From positions 1 to 37,273 of the forward strand of contig JAFGMR010000057.1 in NCBI GenBank assembly GCA_016927425.1: a DNA stretch of 37,273 nucleotides, given 5' to 3'. The position numbers and the translations under genes were made by a program. Each line of letters starts with the position of its first letter. Position 1 is the first letter of the stretch. Positions 16,370 through 23,895 of the stretch are shown here, in pieces. The stretch comes from Methanotrichaceae archaeon (lineage in GTDB: Archaea > Halobacteriota > Methanosarcinia > Methanotrichales > Methanotrichaceae). Below the pieces are notes generated by a model. It had not been told where the DNA came from. It was given only the letters and a program-made list of their open reading frames with translations, and searched no databases.

Positions 16370-17347
16370 TCATGCGGAGATGAAGTACTCCAGCTTCTCT
16401 AGGAAGCGCCAGGCAAGCATGAGCTGTGCTATGCCTGTCGCGTCAACATAAGGCTCTGACCCCACCACCACAACCGGGCGAGATACTCCGAGCATGCTGC
16501 AGAGCCTCTCCTCAAGGTCTTCGACCATATCGCAATGGAGCTCTCCGTCAATGGTAATGACTCCAACCCGCTTGCCGTAGTAATCATCCCTCTGGAACTC
16601 GATCGAGAAATCCCGCTCTGATAGCCTGAGGATCTTGCTCAAGTCGATCGCAAGCTCCACAGCCTCCACGGGCTCGATGATCTGCTGGATCAAGCGGACT
16701 GAGTAGAGCTCCTTGGATGGACCATCCAGGCCGGCCATGGGGGCAGTCGGAAACCTCGACTCCTGGATCTTGATTGCCATCTCTGCATAGACCTTCTGCA
16801 CATCGACGTACAGCTTGTAATCGGGCTCTCGATCGAGGATCTCCTTCATGACGTCCTCTGCACGATAGCCCCGATCGCGAATGTCGCGCCTCAGCTTCCA
16901 TCGGCGCTTGACCGTTCGTGAGGGATCGACAAATACCTTGAAGTCGGTCAGACGGCGAAGCTCCTCTGTGTAGAATGGGTGAAGCCCTTCGACGATGACC
17001 ACCGGCCTCGGCTCGAAGGGGACCGTTCCCGAGAACGTGCCGGTTGAGTGATCGTAGACTGGCTTGTCCACCGTCTCCCCCAGGCGGAGCCTCTCCAGGT
17101 GCTCTGCCAGGAGGTCGAGCCGATTGGCCTCGAGATGAAGGGGGGTGATCCCCCGGTCCAGCCTCTGCTTGCGATCGAGCGAGTGGTAGTCGTCCATGGA
17201 GAAGGTCGAGACCATCTCCTCTCCAAGAATTCGGCGAACTCCCTTTGTGAATGTGCTCTTGCCCGATCCGCTGTCGCCAGCCACTGCCAGGACGAAGATC
17301 CTTCCTGAGGCCTCGATTCCTTGGAGCAGGCCAGCTGCTCCACTCAT
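16370..17347 (-). CDS. prk: phosphoribulokinase, archaeal type
   Basis: 325 residues. Walker A GDSGSGKS (24-31), then the PRK-specific SMDDYHSLDRKQR and GITPLHLEANRLDLL, PVYDHSTGTF, and VVIVEGLHPFY. The FKVFVDPSRTVKRRWKLRRDIRDRG and ILDREPDYKLYVDVQK blocks follow. These distinguish it from uridine kinase. It phosphorylates ribulose 5-phosphate to RuBP, which in methanogens feeds form III RuBisCO in the reductive hexulose-phosphate pathway. No RuBisCO gene is in the window. The ATG overlaps the stop of the upstream regulator by ATGA, so the enzyme is translationally coupled to it. The tail beyond about residue 210 is the archaeal extension. Confidence 0.92.
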   Translation of the reverse strand: MSGAAGLLQGIEASGRIFVLAVAGDSGSGKSTFTKGVRRILGEEMVSTFSMDDYHSLDRKQRLDRGITPLHLEANRLDLLAEHLERLRLGETVDKPVYDHSTGTFSGTVPFEPRPVVIVEGLHPFYTEELRRLTDFKVFVDPSRTVKRRWKLRRDIRDRGYRAEDVMKEILDREPDYKLYVDVQKVYAEMAIKIQESRFPTAPMAGLDGPSKELYSVRLIQQIIEPVEAVELAIDLSKILRLSERDFSIEFQRDDYYGKRVGVITIDGELHCDMVEDLEERLCSMLGVSRPVVVVGSEPYVDATGIAQLMLAWRFLEKLEYFISA

Positions 17348-18267
17348 TCCTTCTTCTCCATGACGAGGTCCGCGAACTCGTTTGCCGTATCCATCGTCTC
17401 GATCTCCCGTCTCTTGATGATGACGGTCTCCTCGATTCGCTCAACCTTGACCTCCCCATCGACTATAACCGCCGAATGGGTCATCGTCACCTCGGAGAGG
17501 CTGGACATGAGACGGGCCTTCTTGACCATGGCGGAGGAGAACTTGCTCACTCCAGTCAGGACTACCATTCTATCATCCTGGGTGATGGCGTTGAACGGAG
17601 CCTGCTCAGTCGGGAAGACCTTGAAGCCGATCCCCTCCAGGTGCTGAAGGATGTTGTCCCTGATCAGACCAGGATCGACCTCAGCTGCGGGCGGCATGAA
17701 AAGGTCCACTGGCTGTAGAAGCCCCTGATCGAAGATCTCCTCCAGCCTCAGGGCGACATCGACTGATGTATCCATGCTCTCGGTCTCGTACTTGCTCACA
17801 GTTCGCCTGGATACGCCAAGATCCGATGCGAGCGCCCCTAAGGAGATGCCCCTCTTCAGCCGCAGTTCGCGCAACTGCTTGCCGTCGATGCGTACATAGA
17901 GCCCGCCATGAGCGGCATAGACTAGTGGCGGGGCGCCTGCGAGGAGATAGTCCTCCAGCGTCCGAAGGCTCAATGTGGGGACGCCATAGCGAAAGTAAAC
18001 CGCTCCGCGTTCGAGTGGTTGGTCGCGGGTCTTCTCCCCAACCAGGAGGGGGCACCCCATGAGATGCCTGGACAGGAAACGAACCCCTCGTGCCGTCCTC
18101 TCGTTCAGCCCGTCGATATTGGAGAGCATCTTTAGAAGCAGGAGCAGATCATCCCGCCGGGCGATCAAATCGAAGCTTCGCGGACGGATGTAGCACCGCT
18201 CGGAGATGTCGAACCCCGCCCTGTCGAGTATCTCGATCGCCTGGGTGATGAGGATCTCCTTATCCAT
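17344..18267 (-). CDS. archaeal HTH-type regulator (COG1395-like) co-transcribed with prk
   Basis: 307 residues. The N-terminal part, RSFDLIARRDDLLLLLKML followed by ISRH-like segments, resembles a nuclease-fold scaffold. A Cro/XRE-type helix-turn-helix follows (LRELRLKRGISLGALASDLGVSRRTVSKYE, about 130-160). The C-terminal half contains GFKVFPTEQAPFNAI and a repeat of the N-terminal type. This is the widespread archaeal putative HTH regulator family; its targets are not established. Four-base overlap with prk suggests that it sets, or is sensed with, phosphoribulokinase. ATG 18267 is about 27 bases from TTTAAATA on the minus strand, so it should be leaderless. Confidence 0.85.
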   Translation of the reverse strand: MDKEILITQAIEILDRAGFDISERCYIRPRSFDLIARRDDLLLLLKMLSNIDGLNERTARGVRFLSRHLMGCPLLVGEKTRDQPLERGAVYFRYGVPTLSLRTLEDYLLAGAPPLVYAAHGGLYVRIDGKQLRELRLKRGISLGALASDLGVSRRTVSKYETESMDTSVDVALRLEEIFDQGLLQPVDLFMPPAAEVDPGLIRDNILQHLEGIGFKVFPTEQAPFNAITQDDRMVVLTGVSKFSSAMVKKARLMSSLSEVTMTHSAVIVDGEVKVERIEETVIIKRREIETMDTANEFADLVMEKKE

Positions 18268-18300
18268 CGTTATATATGGGAGTTCGGCCGATATTTAAAG
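18268..18300. promoter_or_regulatory. interleaved divergent promoters
   Basis: The 40 bases between divergent starts 18267 and 18308 contain two TATA boxes. TTATATATG (18270-18278) is correctly placed for the rightward tiaS gene. TTTAAATATC (18299-18290 on the minus strand) is correctly placed for the leftward regulator. Each box lies beside the other gene's start, so the two pre-initiation complexes would overlap. Confidence 0.5.
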
Positions 18301-18307
18301 GTTCACC

Positions 18308-19555
18308 ATGCTTACGATTGGAATCGACGACACCGACTCGGAGAGGAGTCTCTGCACAACATATCTGGCGGCGGTGCTTATGGAGAGGCTGGGCGCAGTG
18401 GGGGAGGTTGAGGACCTGCCAAGGCTTGTCCGGCTGAATCCCTGCGCCCCATTCAAGACGAGGGGAAACGCAGCAGTCGCGTTCGCCCTTCGGTCGGACC
18501 GAACCGAGGAGGTCGAGGAGATCGCCCTCCAAACCTTAATCGAGCTCTCCGATCTCGCCGGAGAGAACACCAATCCAGGCCTGGTCGTGGCAGAGACGGT
18601 CACCCCTGAGATGAGGGGATTTTACCGGCGGGCTGTAACGGAGATCCTGGAGATCGATGAAGCGCGCAAGATGCTACAAGAGCACGGGATATGGCACAGG
18701 GGGTTCAAGAAGGGGCGGGGATTGATCGGTGCGCTCGCAGCCGTTGGATCTGCTTTCGAGGACCACACATTTGAGCTCATCCATTACCGTTATCGGGATC
18801 GCTGGGGCACTCCTCGCTCCATCGACGAGCCCTCGGTCTGGAGGGCGGACAGCCAGACCTACCCCGGAACCTGGGATACCGTCGATATGGGCTCTCGCCG
18901 AGTCGTCTTCTCCCCCCACTCGCCAGACCCCATACTATTCGGCATCAGGGGAGAGGATATCGGGGCAATCGAGATGGCGGCCTCGATCATCGAGAGCGAG
19001 CCTGCCGAGAGAAGGGTTCTTTACATCACCAACCAAGGAACCGATTCCCAAATGCTCCCCGGAGAGATGGGCGATCTCTGCGACGACAGGAGCTACCGCC
19101 TTAGGGGCACAGTGGCCTCGAATCCTTGCGCCATAGCCGGAGGCCATCTATTCTTCGACCTTGCAAGCAACGGCGCGAGGTTGGAGTGCGCAGCGTTCGA
19201 GCCCACCAAGGGCTTTCGCGATATCGTAAAGAGGCTGATGCCCGGGGATCTCCTGGAGGTATACGGCGCCGTTCGAGGGGGAGCGCTCAACCTGGAGAAG
19301 ATGGAGGTGATCGCCCTTGCCGAGAGACTGGAATGGAATGCCCCCGTCTGCCCGACTTGCAAAAGAAGGATGAAGTCGGCCGGCAAAGAGCAGGGCTATC
19401 GATGCCGCCGCTGTCGCACTAGCGGGGAGAGAGAATCGCGCGCCCTTCCCAGGGAGATCGAGACCGGGCTCTACGAGGTTCCCCCCTCGGCGAGGAGGCA
19501 TCTGACGAAACCCCTGATCCGCTACGAGGGGGAATGCGTCCACCCCTCCAGGTGA
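18308..19555 (+). CDS. tiaS: tRNA(Ile2) 2-agmatinylcytidine synthetase TiaS
   Basis: 415 residues. The opening GIDDTDSE, RLNPCAPFKTRGNAAVA, HGIWHRGFKKGRGLIGALAAVG and FDTVDM-like motifs are the TiaS catalytic domain. An OB-fold follows (YRLRGTVASNPCAIAGGHLFFDL), then a zinc ribbon with CPTCKRRM and CRRCR. The enzyme attaches agmatine to C34 of tRNA-Ile(CAU) so that it reads AUA, an essential archaeal step. The start is a few bases downstream of a predicted transcription start, giving a very short leader. Confidence 0.96.
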   Translation: MLTIGIDDTDSERSLCTTYLAAVLMERLGAVGEVEDLPRLVRLNPCAPFKTRGNAAVAFALRSDRTEEVEEIALQTLIELSDLAGENTNPGLVVAETVTPEMRGFYRRAVTEILEIDEARKMLQEHGIWHRGFKKGRGLIGALAAVGSAFEDHTFELIHYRYRDRWGTPRSIDEPSVWRADSQTYPGTWDTVDMGSRRVVFSPHSPDPILFGIRGEDIGAIEMAASIIESEPAERRVLYITNQGTDSQMLPGEMGDLCDDRSYRLRGTVASNPCAIAGGHLFFDLASNGARLECAAFEPTKGFRDIVKRLMPGDLLEVYGAVRGGALNLEKMEVIALAERLEWNAPVCPTCKRRMKSAGKEQGYRCRRCRTSGERESRALPREIETGLYEVPPSARRHLTKPLIRYEGECVHPSR

Positions 19556-19577
19556 TGGGGGCATTCGAAGAATAAGC

Positions 19578-19597
19578 GGGGTGGGAGATCCCACCCC
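19578..19597. terminator. bidirectional hairpin between convergent tiaS and ppaC
   Basis: Perfect 8-bp stem GGGGTGGG/CCCACCCC closing an AGAT loop. It lies between two converging stops and has an identical loop to the hairpin after pyrH. Confidence 0.65.
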
Positions 19598-19605
19598 AAA
19601 GGACA

Positions 19606-20541
19606 TCAGTTCTTGAAGGCGGACTCGAGCGGCGGGATTACCTGCTTCTTCCTGGAGAGGCACTTCTCCTTGTAGATGGAGTTGTTGGCAATCTTGCCTC
19701 CAAAGGCCTTCTCGAAGCCGAGAGCGGCCTTATCGTTGCCGTAGAAGAGGAGATCGCTTGCTTCCTTCATGACGTCGGTTAGCATGAGGACGATCATATC
19801 CAGATTCTCGGCCTCTACCTTCTTCTTCATCTCGGCAAGGATTGCCCCCCTCTTGGATTCGAGGTCCGAGAGGTCCATGACCTCTATCTGGCCGACCCCT
19901 GCCTTCACTCCCGCGAAGTCGAACTTCTTGAAGTCGCCCATCAATATATCCTCGGCCGACTTGGATCCCATATCGCTCTTTGCCTTGAGCATATCCATTC
20001 CGAACTTCATGGGATCCTCGCCGCAGATCTGGGAGAGCATGGCCACCATCTCCTTGTCCTTCTCCGTGCAGGTCGGGGACTTGAAGAGGACGGTGTCGCT
20101 CAGAATCGCTGCCATCATAAGGCCTGCGATCTCCTTTGGGATAGGGATGTTGTTCTGCTGGTACATGCTGGCTATGATCGTCCCGGTCGCTCCCACCGGC
20201 TCGTTATGGAAGAAGATCGGCTTTCCGGTCTGGATGTCGCCGATCTTGTGGTGGTCGACGACCTCGACGATATCAGCCTTCATGATGTTGTCCACGGCCT
20301 GGCCGACCTCGTTGTGGTCCACGAGGATGATCTTTTGGCCTGCAGCATCTGTGCAGACCATGGGGGCCTGTAGATTGAAGTGGTCCAGAATGAACTTGGT
20401 CTCGTTGTTGACGGGGCCTGCCGCCGCTGGGATCACGCCGGCTGCGCCCATCTGCATCTTCAGGTTCGCGTAGGCGATTGCGGAGGTCACTGAGTCGGTA
20501 TCTGGGCTCTTATGCCCAACAACGTAGATGTTCTCGGTCAA
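19606..20541 (-). CDS. ppaC: manganese-dependent inorganic pyrophosphatase (family II)
   Basis: 311 residues from TTG 20541, the codon correctly spaced from GAGGTG; the frame is open to GTG 20550, which overlaps that site. DHH-type motifs are clear: VVGHKSPDTDSVTSAIAY, LVDHNEVGQ, VEVVDHHKIGD, GATGTIIASM and ILSDTVLFKSPT, with the C-terminal SRKKQVIPPLE substrate-binding loop. It hydrolyses pyrophosphate in the cytoplasm. That is a central task in acetate-using methanogens whose acetyl-CoA synthetase releases AMP and pyrophosphate. A TATA box (GATATAAGG, 20618-20610) lies upstream. Confidence 0.96.
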   Translation of the reverse strand: MTENIYVVGHKSPDTDSVTSAIAYANLKMQMGAAGVIPAAAGPVNNETKFILDHFNLQAPMVCTDAAGQKIILVDHNEVGQAVDNIMKADIVEVVDHHKIGDIQTGKPIFFHNEPVGATGTIIASMYQQNNIPIPKEIAGLMMAAILSDTVLFKSPTCTEKDKEMVAMLSQICGEDPMKFGMDMLKAKSDMGSKSAEDILMGDFKKFDFAGVKAGVGQIEVMDLSDLESKRGAILAEMKKKVEAENLDMIVLMLTDVMKEASDLLFYGNDKAALGFEKAFGGKIANNSIYKEKCLSRKKQVIPPLESAFKN

Positions 20542-20756
20542 ATGTAGCACCTCAGCGTTATTAGTGTGGATCTGCTAGATAAGACTGCCGTCCGGCATCT
20601 AGGCCATCGATATCCTTATATCACCTCGAGCCCGGTTCATAAGCTGTCTCCCTTTGAGGGCTGGCATGAGCTGGGCAGTCCTGCCGCGTTGATTGCCGGA
20701 GCAAGTGGGGGACGACAAGCCGCGTTGATAGGTCCTTGGGGGAGATAATGACTAAT

Positions 20757-20876
20757 GTCTACCTATGACCTCAAGACAACCCAGATGTGGTACAAGCGCC
20801 CGTTGCGAGGGTTACCGGGTAGACCGCGGATTCCCAGAGGATGATACGCCGGAGTTAGCATCGGGCCACAGCTAAC
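20757..20876 (+). other. possible structured element upstream of tmk
   Basis: The 360-base gap between ppaC and tmk holds no convincing gene. Within it GTCTACC (20757-20763) can pair with GGTAGAC (20818-20824). CCC-GTTGCGA-GGG forms an inner hairpin, and GTTAGC/GCTAAC (20854-20875) forms another with an 11-base loop. This could be a leader element of tmk or a small RNA; no known family is recognised. Bases 20605-20620 hold the ppaC TATA box. Confidence 0.25.
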
Positions 20877-20903
20877 AAATACTAACACCTCCTAGCCTCG
20901 CCC

Positions 20904-21530
20904 ATGGTGGGCATCCTGGTGACATTGGAGGGGATCGATGGGAGCGGCAAGACGACCGCAGCCAGGATACTGGAGGGAAGGCTCCGGGACCGCGACGTCC
21001 TATTCACGGCAGAGCCAACACCGGGGGAGATCGGCCGGCTGATCAGGAAGGAGCACCTCGCCCAGGATCGAGGGCCGAGCCGGAGGATGGAGGAGCTCTT
21101 CCTATTTGTGGCCGACCACGCCCAGCACTTATACCAGAGGATCATACCTGCGCTCGATAGGGGAGCGCTCGTCATCTCCGACCGCTACACCGACTCCAGG
21201 GTGGCCTATCAAGGGGTGACGCTGCAAGATATCCTGCCAGAGCCAATTCAATGGATCCGTGAGCTCCACCGCCCTTGGAGCGTGGATCCCCATCTGACAA
21301 TCCTATTTCGCCTGGACCCCGCCCTTGCAGTGGAGAGGTGCAGGACACGTCCACGGGAGAGGTTCGAGCACGAGGCCATCCTCACCCAGGTGGCGAGGAT
21401 CTTCGACCGGCTCGCCCAGGAGGAGCCCCGCCGTTTTCTCGTAATCGACGCCGAGGCAGAGGGGGAAGAGGTGGCAGAGCGCGCCCTCTCGGCGATCCTC
21501 GAACTGGCTGCGAGCCGGATAAGCCTTTGA
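20904..21530 (+). CDS. tmk: thymidylate kinase
   Basis: 208 residues. P-loop GIDGSGKTT (10-18), the DRYTDSRVAYQG substrate segment, and AEPTP after strand 2 identify dTMP kinase. It makes dTDP for DNA synthesis. No ribosome-binding site precedes ATG 20904; CACCTCCT just upstream resembles the 16S tail itself, probably by chance. The last 14 codons, LSAILELAASRISL, are echoed twice downstream in a diverged tandem repeat. Confidence 0.95.
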   Translation: MVGILVTLEGIDGSGKTTAARILEGRLRDRDVLFTAEPTPGEIGRLIRKEHLAQDRGPSRRMEELFLFVADHAQHLYQRIIPALDRGALVISDRYTDSRVAYQGVTLQDILPEPIQWIRELHRPWSVDPHLTILFRLDPALAVERCRTRPRERFEHEAILTQVARIFDRLAQEEPRRFLVIDAEAEGEEVAERALSAILELAASRISL

Positions 21531-21672
21531 GCTGCCCCCTCGCCATTTCGGAATATGGCTCTCTCGGCCGTCTGCGACCTGCTGCGAGCCGGATAGCCTT
21601 TGAGCTGAGCTTTCGCTATCTTGGAAGCAGTCTCTCCCGGCAATCCTAGACCTACAACGACCCCGATAAGGC
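21486..21672 (+). repeat. three diverged tandem copies of the tmk 3' end
   Basis: Units begin CTCTCGGCG at 21486, CTCTCGGCC at 21561 and CTCTCCCGG at 21632, spaced 75 and 71 bases. The first two share GCGAGCCGGATA(A)GCCTTTGAGCTG. Conceptual translation gives LSAILELAASRISL-stop, LSAVCDLLRAG-stop and LPAILDLQRPR-stop. The third copy runs into the 3' end of the oppositely oriented mptE gene. Confidence 0.7.
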
Positions 21673-22296
21673 GATTTCGATAAGCCTCTTTGCCCATCGG
21701 AGCTTCTTCGCCTTACGCGGAGTGACCGATGGATCGTCGAACTCGAATCCGGCGAGGGCGATCTCGGATGCCCGAAAGTGCACGGCGAGGAATACAGAGC
21801 GATCACCATCGGTGAATCCACCCATGTTGAGGAGACCTTGGGGCGGCCTGCACTGGCACGTGCCGGCGACCGCCCGCAGCCGGGGCAGGTACTCGCGAAC
21901 CTTGTCGATGTTGTCCCCATGCGCGTGGACGACCACGATCGATCCTCGCTTGCTCGCATCGATTATATCCTCAATCGTCCCGTCGAGGTCGGTTACTATC
22001 ACATCCGGAGATATCCCAGCCCTCAGAAGGACCGAGGTTGCGCCGTCCGCGGCAATGATTGCGCGGTCCAGAAGTGCCCCATCTGCTTCGAGATCCGCGA
22101 TCTCGGACGAGAGGCCCGGCCCGTTTCCGCATACGAGCACCTTCTTAGCGGAGATGAGCTCTTCGAGCCTTGTGAGTGGCGGCGGAGATATGAGTTGCTC
22201 TGATAGAAGGACTGCAGCCTCGAGGTCTCGCTTCATGGAGAATCCGAAGTCGTCGAGGATCTCCCTGTATATCGGCTCCCAAGCCTCATAATCCAT
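21652..22296 (-). CDS. mptE: 6-hydroxymethyl-7,8-dihydropterin pyrophosphokinase MptE
   Basis: 214 residues of the DUF115/MptE family. VLVCGNGPGLSSEI (nucleotide-binding), IIAADGATSVLLRAGISPDVIVTDLDG, VVVHAHGDNID and GFTDGDRS are diagnostic. The enzyme pyrophosphorylates 6-hydroxymethyl-dihydropterin on the way to tetrahydromethanopterin or tetrahydrosarcinapterin, the C1 carrier of methanogenesis. It replaces the unrelated bacterial FolK. The last codons overlap the third unit of the tmk tail repeat. Confidence 0.93.
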   Translation of the reverse strand: MDYEAWEPIYREILDDFGFSMKRDLEAAVLLSEQLISPPPLTRLEELISAKKVLVCGNGPGLSSEIADLEADGALLDRAIIAADGATSVLLRAGISPDVIVTDLDGTIEDIIDASKRGSIVVVHAHGDNIDKVREYLPRLRAVAGTCQCRPPQGLLNMGGFTDGDRSVFLAVHFRASEIALAGFEFDDPSVTPRKAKKLRWAKRLIEIALSGSL

Positions 22297-22357
22297 GGGG
22301 ACGACTTGGCAGATGACGTTAACTGCCTTTCGGCGAAATTAAAAAAGAAGAGGGTTA

Positions 22358-22377
22358 GATAGGGAATGCTCCCTATC
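22358..22377 (-). terminator. terminator of the exported-protein gene
   Basis: Perfect 8-bp stem GATAGGGA/TCCCTATC with a four-base loop one base past the stop. On the minus strand it is followed by a T-rich run (CTTCTTTTTTAATTT). Confidence 0.7.
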
Positions 22378-22378
22378 T

Positions 22379-23314
22379 TCAGGCCCAGGGCTTGAATGGC
22401 TCGTCGCCAACGGGCAGGCCGTACATGCCGGCGCGAGAGGTCTTCAGACAGGTGCAGTCGAAGATGCCACCAGCAGACCAATACTTCGTCTCTGTTGGGT
22501 TCATGTCGGCCCATCCACCTGAGCAGCAGGGCAGCCAGTCACTGACCGTCTTCTTCCAAGAGTATGGGACCTCCAGGGTCATGTTCTTCTCGATGTGATA
22601 GGTTCCGAAGTAGTCCTCATCGATCTCGATTGCCGGGTCTCTCCATGCGGTCTGAAGGGCAAAGGAGTCGGGGTAAGCGGGAACAACCCAGTCCTCATAG
22701 GCTTTGCTGAAGTCTGCCTGGAGAACGCCGAAGTGAATCTTACCGTCGGTGACGTCCTCGGTGACCTTGAGCTGCGTCACTCCCACACCCTGCTGTTCTG
22801 GGTCGTAATTCTCGTACCACTTCTCCTTGGCCAGCACGTCCAGCTCCTTGTCAATTGCATGGGCGTACTCGACCTCATGATGCATGGAGGTGACGGCACG
22901 ATAGTTCTTGACCCAGGTCTTCTCCTTTAGCAAGGAGTCGAAGACGAGAGGCCTCCTAGCATAGTAGCCGGTGCCGATCGCCATGGTCATCGGAGAGTAG
23001 ACCATGATATTGTCCTCCTTCATGGAGAGGCAAGAGACGTGCTCATCGGTATCGTCCGCACTGCCGGACCGGAACCACTTATAGTAGTCCTGCGCATAGA
23101 TCTGGGAAGACGAGTCGATAGAGCCGCTCCCATGCACGTAGTCCTTCATGGCCAAAGCACCCATCTTGGCGTACTTATAAGTCATGAAGTAACCATTCCC
23201 GTTGACGTCCTGCTCGAAGTTGAACGTCACATTGTACTCCGTAGTGTTAGCAGCTAAGGCCGGCCCACACACAACCGCGACCACTGCGAGCACTGCCAAT
23301 AGAATTTTCCTCAA
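22379..23314 (-). CDS. exported protein of unknown function
   Basis: 311 residues from TTG 23314 with GGAGGG seven bases upstream. A clear signal peptide (KILLAVLAVVAVVCGPALA) is followed by a mature chain beginning NTTEYNVTFNF, which offers N-glycosylation sequons. There is no transmembrane anchor. Acidic and aromatic residues are abundant. Cysteines cluster near the C-terminus (PCCSGGW and DCTCLKT), perhaps forming disulfides or a metal site. I recognise no domain. The strong hairpin downstream and long leader suggest a well-expressed single gene. A surface, sheath or matrix component of the envelope is one possibility, not shown by the sequence. Confidence 0.75.
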   Translation of the reverse strand: MRKILLAVLAVVAVVCGPALAANTTEYNVTFNFEQDVNGNGYFMTYKYAKMGALAMKDYVHGSGSIDSSSQIYAQDYYKWFRSGSADDTDEHVSCLSMKEDNIMVYSPMTMAIGTGYYARRPLVFDSLLKEKTWVKNYRAVTSMHHEVEYAHAIDKELDVLAKEKWYENYDPEQQGVGVTQLKVTEDVTDGKIHFGVLQADFSKAYEDWVVPAYPDSFALQTAWRDPAIEIDEDYFGTYHIEKNMTLEVPYSWKKTVSDWLPCCSGGWADMNPTETKYWSAGGIFDCTCLKTSRAGMYGLPVGDEPFKPWA

Positions 23315-23895
23315 ATCGTTCCCTCCATCTGGTGCTAAATATGAACCATCAATCCATGATCCTATCCTCTTTTGAGCAAACCACCTATTTTAATCTGTTG
23401 ATTGCGGTTTATATATGGGATGATAGCCAAGCGATGGACGAGAAGGCATCGATCCAAGGTAGCATCCGCCCTCGATACGCCGCGATATTACCATGGGGAA
23501 CCATCCGGCATGACATAGGGATAAGATTTATAATATATTAGATGAAGTGAATCCCAATCCAAGGCTTCCGCCCCTGCCCGGCAAGCGGCTAACCAAAAGG
23601 TTAATACGTTAGAGGCTGAGAGAATCCCGCGACATGTCCGCTCACGTCGATCCTTAGGAGGTCTGCCTTTTGGTATCTTTGATCTCAATTAGGACTTGGA
23701 CTGGCAGGCGCATGACCGCCGTCCAAGCAATTGATGCATTATGGCCAAGCGCAGCTTCTGGAAGTCGGCATGTGGACATGGAAGACCCCAATCACGTATA
23801 GTGCCTGAAAGTTTTTCACCCAAGGGTGATTCGGTCCCGTTCAGGGGCCTGAGGTACCCCCAGCCAGATGGCTGGAAAAGGAGGACAAAAGGGGG
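23315..23895. other. 580-base intergenic region
   Basis: No convincing gene is seen. AT-rich TATA-like stretches occur at 23407-23416 (usable leftward for the exported protein with a long leader) and at 23525-23540. Downstream of the second, TAACC-AAAA-GGTTA (23591-23604) forms a hairpin, so a small transcript is conceivable. The last 60 bases hold AAAGGAGGACAAAAGGGGG ahead of the coiled-coil gene. Confidence 0.4.

Noticed and set aside
20878-20893. CACCTCCT as part of a 16S rRNA 3' end
   Set aside because: Only eight bases match and no other rRNA sequence is nearby.
23332-23541. 69-codon plus-strand frame after the exported protein
   Set aside because: AT-rich promoter-like DNA, no ribosome-binding site and no recognisable sequence.
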